From the NCBI GenBank assembly GCA_037200985.1, contig JBBCGJ010000001.1:2828756-2892755 (forward strand): a stretch of DNA of 64,000 nt, read 5' to 3'. The first letter of the stretch is position 1. Every line of letters starts with the position of its first letter. The stretch comes from Rhizomicrobium sp. (GTDB lineage: Bacteria > Pseudomonadota > Alphaproteobacteria > Micropepsales > Micropepsaceae). The notes beneath the pieces were generated by a model. That model did not search any database. It saw nothing but the letters and a program-made list of their open reading frames with translations, and had not been told where the DNA came from. The position numbers and the translations under genes were made by a program. Below are positions 28,725-37,501 of the stretch, in pieces.

Positions 28725-29453
28725 CTATCTCCGGTTCTCGGGCGCGTTGGCGTGGTAGGTCTTGAAGTCCACCAGTGTGCCGAGCATCTGCAGATAGGCG
28801 ATCAGGGCGTCGGCTTCGGTTATGTCCTTCGGATTGCCGTCGAAGTCGCGTGCCGCGGCCTCGGGATAGCGTTTCTTGAACGCGTCCACGCCGTCGCTGT
28901 CCGGATTGGCCTGCGCCTCGAGATCGGCCGCGGCATTGGCAATTTCGGCGTCGGTATAGGGCACGCCCACCGTACGGTTCGCGCGCATCACATCGGCGAT
29001 GTCGCGATAGTTGAGCGGCGTCTTTTCGAGAAAGACATAGGGCGGCATGACCGATTCCGGGACGACCGAGCGCGGATCGGCGAGATGGGCGCGCTGCCAT
29101 TCGTCGGAATATTTGCCGCCGACGCGCGCCAAATCCGGGCCGGTCCGCTCCGAGCCCCATTGGAACGGATGATCGTACATGCTCTCGGCCGCCAGGCTGT
29201 AATGGCCGTAGCGTTCGACCTCGTCGCGCAGCGAGCGGATCATCTGGCTATGGCAGACATAGCACCCCTCGCGGATATAGATGTCGCGGCCGGCGAGTTC
29301 GAGCGGCGTGTAAGGGCGCATGCCGTCGACCTTCTCGACGGTGCCGTTCACCCAGAACAGCGGGGCGATCTCGACCGCGCCGCCGATGGCGACGACGATG
29401 AGGATGCCGATCAGCAAGAGGATCGAGTTCTTTTCGAAGATCTGATGGTTCAC
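28725..29453 (-). CDS. ccoO: cbb3 oxidase mono-haem subunit CcoO
   Basis: The 242 residues start at GTG 29453, overlapping the ccoN stop as GTGA. It has an N-terminal membrane anchor and one haem-binding site in [15 protein letters not shown]. The phrases [20 protein letters not shown] and [17 protein letters not shown] are strongly conserved in CcoO/FixO. It is a membrane-anchored periplasmic cytochrome that passes electrons to CcoN. Confidence 0.97.
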   Translation of the reverse strand: MNHQIFEKNSILLLIGILIVVAIGGAVEIAPLFWVNGTVEKVDGMRPYTPLELAGRDIYIREGCYVCHSQMIRSLRDEVERYGHYSLAAESMYDHPFQWGSERTGPDLARVGGKYSDEWQRAHLADPRSVVPESVMPPYVFLEKTPLNYRDIADVMRANRTVGVPYTDAEIANAAADLEAQANPDSDGVDAFKKRYPEAAARDFDGNPKDITEADALIAYLQMLGTLVDFKTYHANAPENRR

Positions 29454-31096
29454 GACACGGCCTCCGCGGCAGCTAGAGGCGCGGCAGCGGCGCTTGGTGC
29501 GGGTGCGCCGCTCTTGACTGTGCGCCAGAGATTGTAGGCCATGATCAGGACGCCACCCAGATACATCGCCCCGCCGAGCGCGCGGATGATGTAGTAGGGA
29601 TGCATCGCCTGGACGCCCTCGACGAAGGAATATTCGAGGAAGCCGAAATCGTTATAGGCGCGCCACATCAGGCCCTGCATGATGCCGGCGACCCACATCG
29701 ACGTGATGTAAAGCACGATGCCGAGCGTCGAGATCCAGAAATGCCACTCGACCAGCGCGTTGGAATAGAGCGCCTTCTTCTTCCACAGCCACGGCACCAG
29801 GCAATAGAGCGCGCCGAAGCTGATATAGCCGACCCAGCCGAGCGCCCCCGAATGGACATGGCCGATCGTCCAGTTGGTGTAGTGCGACAGGGCGTTGACC
29901 GTGCGCACGCTCATCACCGGACCTTCGAAGGTCGACATGCCGTAGAACGCGACTGAGACAACCAGCATGCGCAGGACAGGATCGGTGCGCAGCTTGTCCC
30001 ATGCGCCGGACAGCGTCATCAGGCCGTTGATCATGCCGCCCCAGCTCGGCATCCACAGGATGATCGAGAAGGTCATGCCCAGCGTCTGCGCCCAGTCGGG
30101 CAACGCGGTGTAGAGCAGATGATGCGGACCGGCCCAGATGTAGATGAAGATCAGCGTCCAGAAATGGACGATGGAGAGGCGGTAGGAATAGATCGGCCGC
30201 TCGGCGCGCTTCGGGATGAAATAGTACATGATTCCGAGGAAGCCGGCGGTGAGGAAGAATCCCACCGCATTGTGGCCGTACCACCACTGTGTCAGCGCGT
30301 CCTGCACGCCGGAAAACGCCGAGACGCTCTTCGTCGACAGCAGCGAGACCGGCAGCGACAGGTTGTTGACGATATGCAGGATCGCGATGGTGGCGATGAA
30401 GGCGAGATAGAACCAGTTCGCGACGTAGATATGCGGCTCTTTGCGCTTGATGATCGTGCCGAGGAAGGTCAGCAGGTAGCAGACCCACACGACGGTCAGC
30501 CACAGATCGGCGTACCATTCCGGCTCGGCATATTCGCGGCCCTCCGTGACGCCCAGCAGATAGCCGGTGCCCGCGAGCACGATGAAGGTGTTGTAGCCCC
30601 AGAACACGAACCAGGGCAGCGAGCCGCCGAACAGCGCGGCCCTGGTCGTGCGCTGCACGACGTAGAACGACGTCGCGATCAGCACATTGCCGCCGAACGC
30701 GAAGATCACCGCCGAGGTATGCAGCGGGCGCAGGCGGCCGAAATTCGTCCACGGCCAATCGGGAAAATAGAACAGGCTCGGAAAGGAAAGCTGCAGCGCG
30801 ATGATCAGGCCGACCAGCATGCCGGCGATGCCCCAGATCATCGAGGCGACGACGCCCGCCTTGACGACGTTGTTGCGGTAGCCGGAGCTCTCCTCCGCCG
30901 GCACGCCGCCGCCATAGTTGACGAGATAGAAGATGCCGATACCCAGCATGCAGGCCGCGAAGGTCCAGGCCTGGATGACCATGGCCGGATCGGGCGAACG
31001 CGCCGCCTCCACGATCGCGGCGATGAAGCCGCCGCCGGCGATGAGCGGCAGGACGGCCAGGTCGACGCGGAAGGGGCGATCAACGGCAGACGGCAT
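29450..31096 (-). CDS. ccoN: cbb3 oxidase catalytic subunit CcoN
   Basis: The 548 residues (ATG 31096) have about 12-14 membrane helices. Key ligands are visible: [28 protein letters not shown] with the CuB-region His, [14 protein letters not shown] with the His pair, and the haem-region HVHSGALGW. It reduces oxygen to water with high affinity at the inner membrane. It is the first gene of the ccoNOQPGHIS run, which continues without a gap above nine bases. The FNR/FixK box at 31279 lies 183 bp upstream. Confidence 0.98.
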   Translation of the reverse strand: MPSAVDRPFRVDLAVLPLIAGGGFIAAIVEAARSPDPAMVIQAWTFAACMLGIGIFYLVNYGGGVPAEESSGYRNNVVKAGVVASMIWGIAGMLVGLIIALQLSFPSLFYFPDWPWTNFGRLRPLHTSAVIFAFGGNVLIATSFYVVQRTTRAALFGGSLPWFVFWGYNTFIVLAGTGYLLGVTEGREYAEPEWYADLWLTVVWVCYLLTFLGTIIKRKEPHIYVANWFYLAFIATIAILHIVNNLSLPVSLLSTKSVSAFSGVQDALTQWWYGHNAVGFFLTAGFLGIMYYFIPKRAERPIYSYRLSIVHFWTLIFIYIWAGPHHLLYTALPDWAQTLGMTFSIILWMPSWGGMINGLMTLSGAWDKLRTDPVLRMLVVSVAFYGMSTFEGPVMSVRTVNALSHYTNWTIGHVHSGALGWVGYISFGALYCLVPWLWKKKALYSNALVEWHFWISTLGIVLYITSMWVAGIMQGLMWRAYNDFGFLEYSFVEGVQAMHPYYIIRALGGAMYLGGVLIMAYNLWRTVKSGAPAPSAAAAPLAAAEAVS

Positions 31097-31527
31097 CTGG
31101 AGCCTCTTGGCTGGATGATGCTTCGACGGGTTCGACAGGGACTGAGGCGCTCTGACCGGCGAGCGCGCGGGCCGCGGCGCAATAGGCTTCCCAACCCGCG
31201 GTGGATTGCTGTGACTCTGGCGGCATGCAGGGCTCCCCGATGGCGCCTTTGCCTTCGCCCGGAATGCCCGGGGTTTGCTTGATCGGAATCAATGGTCGGG
31301 GAAATGCGCGTGCAGCGATCCGTCGCGACGGTCAGGTTGTCGCGCCGCTCGGCTCGCGACGCGACGGCATGGCGCAACGCGGCCCGCGAAAAGACCGGGC
31401 GCGGAGACCATAACACGAGGTCCACCGCGCCCGACTTGATGCTCTCGCCGGAGGGAGATCGCGGAAGCCTGGAGAGTATGGCGCTCGACCTTGCCGCGCG
31501 CCATTCGGAGAGAATGCCTACGAAACT
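31097..31527 (-). promoter_or_regulatory. Upstream region of the cbb3 operon
   Basis: About 430 bp between the single-domain receiver gene and ccoN. It holds the FNR/FixK box (31279-31292). The rest shows no credible gene. The only ORF reading toward ccoN starts at a TTG inside the box itself. Spacing suggests a transcript start near 31240. Confidence 0.7.
31279..31292. promoter_or_regulatory. Anaerobox TTGATCGGAATCAA upstream of ccoN
   Basis: An exact match to the FNR/FixK consensus TTGAT-N4-ATCAA. It is the only perfect box I found in the window. It should be the target of the FixK-like protein encoded at 36283-37011, whose recognition helix keeps the Glu and Arg needed for TTGAT. Confidence 0.9.
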
Positions 31528-31905
31528 TTACATAGGCGCGGCGAGTGCGGTTTCGATCAGGTTGATAAGGACTTCGTCGTCCGGCGGCTTGGCGAGCATC
31601 GTCGCGCCCAGGCGCTGGGCCGCTTGCACCATTGTGTGATCGCTCCGTCCGGACATGACCACGACCGGTGTGGCGACGCCCCGGCGGCGCAACTCGTCGA
31701 GCAGCTCGATGCCGCTCGTCTCGGGCATGTGCACATCCAGGATCAGGCAGCCGGCGCGCCCCAGATCAACCCCGGCAAGAAAATCGCGCGCGGAGGCAAA
31801 GGCCTGGGCCGCGATGCCTTCGGCGTCGAGCAGGACGAGGATCGATTCGCGCACGGCCTCGTCGTCGTCCACGACGAAGACCAGGCGGTTGCTTGGGGAA
31901 CTCAA
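31528..31905 (-). CDS. Single-domain response regulator (FixJ-like receiver only)
   Basis: The 125 residues are a complete receiver: acidic pocket VVDDDEA, phosphorylation site LILDVHM (Asp57), VVVMSGR switch region and LAKPPDD with the conserved Lys-Pro. There is no DNA-binding domain. It follows fixJ on the same strand after a 71-bp gap. The gap holds TACGCA (31964-31969) about 60 bp before the start, a half-site resembling the dyads at 41913 and 42382. By analogy with receiver-only proteins it could draw phosphate from FixL or bind a partner; that is inference. Confidence 0.85.
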   Translation of the reverse strand: MSSPSNRLVFVVDDDEAVRESILVLLDAEGIAAQAFASARDFLAGVDLGRAGCLILDVHMPETSGIELLDELRRRGVATPVVVMSGRSDHTMVQAAQRLGATMLAKPPDDEVLINLIETALAAPM

Positions 31906-31976
31906 TTCGGCACCTGCGCGATGGCGAACTAAGATGTTAATTGACCTGCCATTTCGGGTTCCATACGCAATAACCC

Positions 31977-32600
31977 CTAGGCACCGCCCTCCGGCGAACG
32001 ACCGGCCGCCAGCGAGATTCGCACGAGATCCGACAGGCTCCGGGCATTCATCTTGTCCATGATGTGGGCGCGGTGGATTTCGATGGTTCGCGGGGAGATG
32101 CCGAGTTCGTAGGCGGCCACCTTGTTGGAGCGTCCGACGACGAGTTGATCGAGGACGTTGCGCTCGCGCGGCGTCAGAAGCGCGAGCAGCCTTTCCGCGG
32201 CCGCGGCCTCGGCGGCCCGGCTGCGCGTCTTGCTGCCGATCTCGAGCGCGCGGCGGATGCTGCCCAGCAACATCTCGTCGTCGAACGGCTTCTCGATGAA
32301 GTCCACCGCGCCCGCCTTCATCGCGCGAACCGCCAGCGGCACGTCGCCATGACCGGTGATGATCACCACCGGAAGGCCGAGCTTGCGCTTGACGACCTCT
32401 TCCTGGAGTTCAAGTCCGTCCATCTCCGGCATGCGGATATCGGCGATCAAACAATGTCCCGCGCTTGCCTTGTCCGCCAGGAAGTCCCGGGCGGAGCCGA
32501 AATCCTTCACCGCGTAGTTCGCCGATTCCAGGAGTATCCGTATCGAATCGCGAACGTCGTGATCGTCATCGACCACGAAAATCAACGTATCGGTCGTCAT
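31977..32600 (-). CDS. fixJ: FixJ-type response regulator, paralogue 1
   Basis: The 207 residues start at ATG 32600, overlapping the fixL stop as ATGA. The receiver has Asp54 in LIADIRMPEMDG and the FixJ phrase TGHGDVPLAVRAMKAGAVDFIEKPFDD. The C-terminal LuxR-type helix-turn-helix reads LTPRERNVLDQLVVG...ISPRTIEIHRAHIMDKM. In rhizobia phospho-FixJ activates fixK under low oxygen. Its partner is the haem-type FixL next to it. Confidence 0.93.
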   Translation of the reverse strand: MTTDTLIFVVDDDHDVRDSIRILLESANYAVKDFGSARDFLADKASAGHCLIADIRMPEMDGLELQEEVVKRKLGLPVVIITGHGDVPLAVRAMKAGAVDFIEKPFDDEMLLGSIRRALEIGSKTRSRAAEAAAAERLLALLTPRERNVLDQLVVGRSNKVAAYELGISPRTIEIHRAHIMDKMNARSLSDLVRISLAAGRSPEGGA

Positions 32601-34093
32601 GCTGCTTCCCTCTGTCCGACAAACGGGACACGGAAACGGAACGTGGCGCCTGGCCGATGGTCAGGCAGGGCCACGATGTTTCCCCCGTGCGCTTCCAAAA
32701 TCGATTGGCAAATCGTCAATCCGATTCCCATTCCCTTTTCCTTGGTGGTGACGAATGGCTGAAACAGGCGCTTCAGTACGGCCTCCGACAGGCCCGGCCC
32801 GCTATCATGGACCGTAACCCGTGCGAAGTCCTTGTTGTCGATCGCGGTCTCGATGGTGAGTTCGCGTATGTCGACAACCTGCATGGCTTCGAGGCCGTTG
32901 CGGATGAGATTTATCAAAACCTGCTGAATTTGCACTTTATCGATCAGCACCGGGGGGAGCTTCGGTTCCAATTGAAGACACAACCGTACATTCACGTGGG
33001 CCGTCCCCACCAAGCCTAGCGCGATTGCCTCCTCCACGACGTTGTTGAGGTCTTCGGGCGATCGGTTGCTGTCCCGCTTCTCGATGAAGTCGCGCAGGTT
33101 CCGGATGATGGCGCCGGCTCGCAGTATCTGGGCGCCCGCCTTGTCCATGGCGTCCTTGGCACGATCGACGCTTGCGGGCTCGGCCCGATCGAGAGTCCGC
33201 CGCGCCGCTTTCACATAGTTGGCAATGGCCGTCAGCGGCTGGTTGAGTTCGTGGGCGATCGCCGACGACATCTGCCCCATCGAACTGAGCCGATTTATAT
33301 GGGCGATCTCCGACTGGAGCGTCTGCATGCGAAGCTCCGACCGCTTCTTTTCGCTGACGTCGCGGACGATCTTGGACGCGCCGACGATATCGCCGGCCCC
33401 GTCGCGCAAGGGCGAGATCGTGATGGAGACATGGATGTCGCTGCCGTTCTTGTGGCGGCGAACCGTCTCGAAGTGCTCGACGTCCCGTCCGGCTCGGATC
33501 TGGTCGATGATATCCTGCTCTTCCGCAAGGCGGTCCTGCGGGATCAGCATCGCTATGTTGGCCCCGATCACCTCGCCGGCCGCATATCCGAAGATCCGCT
33601 CGGCGGAGGCGTTCCAGCTCGTAATCGTGCCGGCCAGCGTCTTGCTGAGAATCGCGTCGTCGGACGACTGGACGATCTGGGCCAACAGGCTGTCGAGGTC
33701 CATGCGCCTGGCTACTTCGGCTTTCAGGGGCGTCAGGTCGTGGATGACGCCGACGAAGATGCGATTCCCGCCGACCTCGCCTTCCCCGACCGAGAGATAC
33801 ATCGGGAAAGTCGAGCCGTCTTTCCGGCGCCCGACGACCTCACGACCGCTGCCGATAATTCGTTTTTCGCCGGTCCGCAGATAGCTGGAAATGTATGCGT
33901 CGTGCTCGCCATGATACGGTTCCGGCATGAGCATTCTGACGTTCCGCCCCGCAACCTCGTCTGGACGGTAGCCGAAAAGTCTCCCGCAGGCTTCGCTGCA
34001 GACTTGGACAATGCCCCGCGTGTCGATGACGACGATGCCATCGACGGCGGTATCCATCAGCGCTTTGAATAGCGCATCATCATCATGAGGCAT
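32597..34093 (-). CDS. fixL: FixL-type oxygen-sensing histidine kinase, haem-PAS type
   Basis: The 498 residues comprise PAS1 (about 8-125), PAS2 (about 130-250), HisKA with AHELNQPL (His281) and an HATPase domain. PAS1 carries the FixL signature MPEPYHGEHDAYI, and His64 aligns with the haem-iron ligand His200 of Bradyrhizobium FixL. Arg84 aligns with Arg220, which senses bound oxygen. Two other pocket positions differ: Arg206 is Ser70 and His214 is Arg78. It has no membrane segment, so it is a soluble sensor like the Bradyrhizobium protein. The pair with fixJ is translationally coupled. Confidence 0.92.
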   Translation of the reverse strand: MPHDDDALFKALMDTAVDGIVVIDTRGIVQVCSEACGRLFGYRPDEVAGRNVRMLMPEPYHGEHDAYISSYLRTGEKRIIGSGREVVGRRKDGSTFPMYLSVGEGEVGGNRIFVGVIHDLTPLKAEVARRMDLDSLLAQIVQSSDDAILSKTLAGTITSWNASAERIFGYAAGEVIGANIAMLIPQDRLAEEQDIIDQIRAGRDVEHFETVRRHKNGSDIHVSITISPLRDGAGDIVGASKIVRDVSEKKRSELRMQTLQSEIAHINRLSSMGQMSSAIAHELNQPLTAIANYVKAARRTLDRAEPASVDRAKDAMDKAGAQILRAGAIIRNLRDFIEKRDSNRSPEDLNNVVEEAIALGLVGTAHVNVRLCLQLEPKLPPVLIDKVQIQQVLINLIRNGLEAMQVVDIRELTIETAIDNKDFARVTVHDSGPGLSEAVLKRLFQPFVTTKEKGMGIGLTICQSILEAHGGNIVALPDHRPGATFRFRVPFVGQREAA

Positions 34094-34273
34094 CGGGGCA
34101 TTTCTATTGTGCGACGCAATACATTCTGTTGACTAAACTCGAACCGTCCTTCCACCTTCCGAGACTTGCACACTTTGCGCGCAATACAATTAATAATAAC
34201 AATTAATTCACTGACCGGCAAATCAAAGTTGCATCTATCGTTAAATAGCGCGGCTTCGAAACTTCAAGCCTAG

Positions 34274-34287
34274 GTAAGACTCCTTAC
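34274..34287. promoter_or_regulatory. Dyad GTAAG-ACTC-CTTAC in the fixL / small-ORF intergenic region
   Basis: Perfect 5-bp arms with a 4-nt spacer, 181 bp before fixL and 74 bp before the small gene at 34361. GTAAG echoes the GTAMGTAG core of FixJ sites, so it may serve the small gene. The region 34094-34360 otherwise shows a direct repeat CGCAATACA (34115 and 34180) and a palindrome TTGCGCGCAA (34175-34184). Confidence 0.3.
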
Positions 34288-34360
34288 AGGAATTACCGAG
34301 CTCCCGCTACGCCTGACGGTCGGCCAGTCTTGACGGTCTGACGCAGCAATGGAGCGCGAT

Positions 34361-34537
34361 GTGCACCAAGACTCGATCTCGTCATCTACCGCGAAACCGA
34401 TAGGCGACATTGCGCGCGACCTGCGCGTCTATGCCAGCGCCGTGCCGAACGGTCCTGTCGCCGCGAAGCTTCTGGCCGCGGCCGCCGAACTCGATGCGCG
34501 GGACGCCGCTCGACACAGTTCGAACGACGGCGAATAA
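34361..34537 (+). CDS. Small hypothetical protein (58 aa)
   Basis: I favour GTG 34361, preceded by GGAG at 34351-34354; an ATG at 34349 in frame has no site. The peptide (MHQDSISSSTAKPIG...) is hydrophilic and helical, with DLRVYASAVPNGPVAAKLLAAAAELD. No known family is recognised. It lies alone on the plus strand between divergent and convergent regulators, and ends 19 bp before the PAS protein's stop. Confidence 0.45.
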   Translation: MHQDSISSSTAKPIGDIARDLRVYASAVPNGPVAAKLLAAAAELDARDAARHSSNDGE

Positions 34538-34556
34538 ACATCCTTCAGCGCGACAG

Positions 34557-36230
34557 TCATGCCACCGAAGCCGCAGAGGGATTTTCGCGGAGCACCGCAT
34601 CGAAGCGTTCGATGTCCGTCAAATCCTCGAAGACCACGAGCGTCGCGCCGAGCGGCAGCCGTGTGAGGGAGACGGACAATATCCGTCCGTCCGCGCGAAC
34701 GAGCCGGCCCCAATCGCCGTAGCGCGAAGGTTCGCCCGCGGTGACGCCGGCGGACACCATGCTCCAGATATTGTCGCGTCCGATCCTGGAAATGCTGGTG
34801 GCCGCGATCCGGCTCAAATGCGGTTCCGCCGACAACTCACCTTCTTCGAATTGCCAAAGGTCGGCGAACGCCGAATTGTGCATCTTCAGCCGGCCGTCCG
34901 GGCCGAACACGGCCATGCCATCGTCTATCGTGTCCAGCATCGCGCGCTGTGTCTGGCTCAGCATGTGAAGGGAGGTGTTGAGGCGCAGCGACTCGCTGAT
35001 GTCCTCGAACACGTAGTACACGCCGCCGAGCAGATAGGGATAGGCCATCACGCGCACGCTGCTGCCGCCGGCGATGTGCCAGGTCTGGTCGATCTCGCCG
35101 TCGTCGGCATCGAACAGGCGCATATGTTCGCGTTTCCACGCCTGGAAGTCGCGCTGTTCCGGCAGGCGACGAGTCTCGCGCAGGCGATCGAAGATGTCGT
35201 CCAACGACGGATGGGATTCGAGCCACGCTTCGGACAGGTCCCACATCCGGGCGAACCGCTTGTTGGAGACGGCCAGCCGGCGGTCGGTGCCGAAAACGGC
35301 GATGGCCGTATCGACCCGGTCCAGCATGTCGGCATAGGCGTCGGCGGCGAGCTTGAGCTGCGCCTCGGCGTGGGCTGAGTCGGTCACGTCGAGCGCGACG
35401 CCGGCGACGCAGGCGCTGGGCAGGCGGAACAGGTCGACCGAGAGTGCGCGCCGGCGGCCCTCGATCACGGTGTAGCGCCGCTCATTGAGGACGTCGTTGC
35501 CTTCCAGAACGGCGCCGGTGAGATCGCGCTCCGCGCGGACGAGGCGCGGGTCGGTCTTCAGCGCATTTTCCAGCGTGCCGGAACCCGTGGCGGTCACGAA
35601 AGCGCGATTTGCCCAGGTCAGGGCGAGCTTGCGGTTGCGGATCCAGACCGGGACGGGCAAGGCCTCGATGACGGATTTCAGGTCGCGTTCGAGCTCGGTG
35701 ACGCCTTCCGCCACGCGCAGGAACAATGCGGCCCGGCTGCCGATGACGCAGCCCTTCACCGAAATGCCGGGATGGCGCGCCGTGCGCACCGTCACCGCGA
35801 AGGGCGTGCCGCCCTGCAGCAGCGCTTCGAGCTTCGCGGCAAGGTGCGCCGAGTCTGCGCCCGACAGGCAGGCCTGCAGCAGGGCACTGCCGCCGCGATA
35901 GCTGAGCGGTGAAGCCAGGTCGGAGCCCATGATCACGATCGCTTCGGGCGAGGCCTGGATCATGGCCTCGCGGAAGCGGATTTCCGATTGGGCCCGCGCG
36001 AGGTTTCCGCCCATGACGTAGCGCGTCGTCGCGGTGCGCGCGCGTTCGACGAACGCCCAGACGCATCCGAACAGGCCGATCAGCAGCGACGCGATCACGA
36101 TGGACGCCATGGCAAGCTCGCCGGGCTGTGTCGCACGGTGCCCCAGTCCGGCCATCAGATCGGCGAGCGCCGACGTCCAATCGATCAGACGAAGATAGGC
36201 TGTGAACAGCATGTCGAATACGGCGTGCAT
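34557..36230 (-). CDS. Membrane-anchored multi-PAS protein, DivL-like but without a kinase domain
   Basis: The start ATG 36230 gives 557 residues; the frame is open further up but with no coding character. One strong membrane segment lies near residues 45-62 (IVIASLLIGLFGCVWAFVE). Several PAS domains follow. The phrases LLGGVYYVFEDISESLRL, LDTIDDGMAVFGPDGRLKMHNSAFADLW and GATLVVFEDLTDIERFDAVL are those of the DivL/PAS-7 kinase family. In that family the last phrase leads directly into a HisKA domain. Here the protein ends about 15 residues later, so phosphotransfer is impossible. It may act as a scaffold or a sensor for another kinase. Confidence 0.8.
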   Translation of the reverse strand: MHAVFDMLFTAYLRLIDWTSALADLMAGLGHRATQPGELAMASIVIASLLIGLFGCVWAFVERARTATTRYVMGGNLARAQSEIRFREAMIQASPEAIVIMGSDLASPLSYRGGSALLQACLSGADSAHLAAKLEALLQGGTPFAVTVRTARHPGISVKGCVIGSRAALFLRVAEGVTELERDLKSVIEALPVPVWIRNRKLALTWANRAFVTATGSGTLENALKTDPRLVRAERDLTGAVLEGNDVLNERRYTVIEGRRRALSVDLFRLPSACVAGVALDVTDSAHAEAQLKLAADAYADMLDRVDTAIAVFGTDRRLAVSNKRFARMWDLSEAWLESHPSLDDIFDRLRETRRLPEQRDFQAWKREHMRLFDADDGEIDQTWHIAGGSSVRVMAYPYLLGGVYYVFEDISESLRLNTSLHMLSQTQRAMLDTIDDGMAVFGPDGRLKMHNSAFADLWQFEEGELSAEPHLSRIAATSISRIGRDNIWSMVSAGVTAGEPSRYGDWGRLVRADGRILSVSLTRLPLGATLVVFEDLTDIERFDAVLRENPSAASVA

Positions 36231-36282
36231 GATCGGGCGTCCCGTGTCGCTTACCGGTGATGTCGGATTGTGGCTGTGAGGT

Positions 36283-37011
36283 TCAGGCCGTCGCGCCGCC
36301 GTCTGCCAGTTCGCAGAGGGCCTCGACATTCCTGAGAACGATCTGATGGGTGGTCGGCACGGCAATGAGCTTCTCGTTCTTGAGCGCCGTCACCGCCCGG
36401 CAGATCGTTTCGATCGTCAGGCCGAGATGGTCGGCGATGTCCTGGCGCCCCATCGTGAGTTCGAGGCGACCGGTGTCCATCGCGCCGGTGCGCTCGGCAA
36501 AGCGCAGGAAGAAGGAGGCCAGCCGCTCCTTGGCGCTCTGGCAGCCGAGGACGAAGGTGTGGAGTTGCGCGGTCATGAGCGTGGTCGACAGATGGCGCAG
36601 GATATTGGCGCGAAAGCGCGGCTCGCGTTCGGAGATCCGATCGAACTGCGTACGCGGATAGGCGACGACCGTGACGTCAGTCACCGCTTCCGCCGTGAAG
36701 GCCTGGTCCACGCCGCCGAAGACGCCGAACAGATCGCCCGGCAGGACGAACTCTGCGATATGGCGGCGGCCATCCGGCGTGTGGCGGCACAGCCGGATCG
36801 TGCCGCTGACGATGCGATAGATGTTCTGTGCGCGGTCGCCTTCTTGGAAGACCGTTTCATTGCGCGCGAAGCGCAAGTTGCTGCCATATTCGCGCAGCAC
36901 GCTCAAATGCTCCTGCAGGCTTTCCGGGGCGCGCGCGGCCGGCGCTTCCATGAAAGGAAACGGAACCGCGTTTCTGAAAGTCGCGTCTTTCTGAGCGACG
37001 TTGAGTGTCAT
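36283..37011 (-). CDS. fixK: FixK/Fnr-family regulator without an Fe-S cysteine cluster
   Basis: I use ATG 37011 (242 residues), which has TGGAG some ten bases upstream; an ATG at 37062 is possible. The cNMP-like domain (about 45-165; FQEGDRAQNIYRIVSGTIRL and FVLPGDLFGVFGG) precedes a helix-turn-helix with TMGRQDIADHLGLTIETICRAV. The ETICR pattern keeps the Glu and Arg that read TTGAT in Fnr and FixK. No cysteine occurs in the first 60 residues, so it is not an Fe-S oxygen sensor and probably depends on FixJ for its control. The likely target is the box at 31279. Confidence 0.85.
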   Translation of the reverse strand: MTLNVAQKDATFRNAVPFPFMEAPAARAPESLQEHLSVLREYGSNLRFARNETVFQEGDRAQNIYRIVSGTIRLCRHTPDGRRHIAEFVLPGDLFGVFGGVDQAFTAEAVTDVTVVAYPRTQFDRISEREPRFRANILRHLSTTLMTAQLHTFVLGCQSAKERLASFFLRFAERTGAMDTGRLELTMGRQDIADHLGLTIETICRAVTALKNEKLIAVPTTHQIVLRNVEALCELADGGATA

Positions 37012-37501
37012 TGCTGTGTGCTCCACTTGAGCACCGCGACATCCGCGGTGTGGTAAGAGCATCGTTAAGATCGGATCGAATCAATAGCTGGGAAATCCGC
37101 GTACGGAGATTCGCTAGGGGAAAAGTCGGGACTTGTCCGTAGGCAGAGCGACTCGCGGATCGATTCACAGGTCCGGCTGGGTGATTCTGCGTATGCTGAC
37201 GGGTATCAACATGCCATTCGATGCCCTTCTCCGCTGTCACGGTTAAGCAATCCGCGCCAAGAGAGACGGATCATGGTTGCGGTATTTCGACGTCCGGTCC
37301 CACAAAAGACCGCACAGGTCGTTCACCCGCCGCGGCGCGGCGTCGGCCGGGGAGCGCGCGTGAATGCCCGGCACCATCGACGTCGCGCCCAGGCGCTTTG
37401 CGGCGGTGCCGAGCTGCGACTTCATCGCAAAATTCCGGGCGGCGCGACGGACGACGACAAGACGAGGCCGCGCCCTTGATGTCCGTGTGGGATCTGAGGG
37501 T
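37012..37501. promoter_or_regulatory. fixK-like upstream region with a possible receiver-domain remnant
   Basis: About 490 bp with no confident gene. The fixK-like promoter should lie in the left part. TCCGCGTACGGA (37096-37107), adjacent to GGGAAA on the same strand, resembles a FixJ site 85 bp before the start. TACGCAGAAT on the minus strand (about 37193-37202) is another half-site. The right part (about 37350-37450, minus strand) translates as VVVRRAARNF...AAKRLGAT, echoing VVVMSGRSDH...AAQRLGAT of the receiver at 31528 and sharing the DNA GTCGCGCCCAGGCGCT with it. It looks like a decayed receiver gene. Confidence 0.4.

Noticed and set aside
31080..31292. 70-codon minus-strand frame just before ccoN
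   Set aside because: It would start at a TTG within the FNR box, overlaps the ccoN start by 17 bp and has no recognisable features.
36283..37011. Oxygen-sensing Fe-S Fnr
   Set aside because: The N-terminal cysteines needed for the cluster are absent; the protein is of the FixK type.
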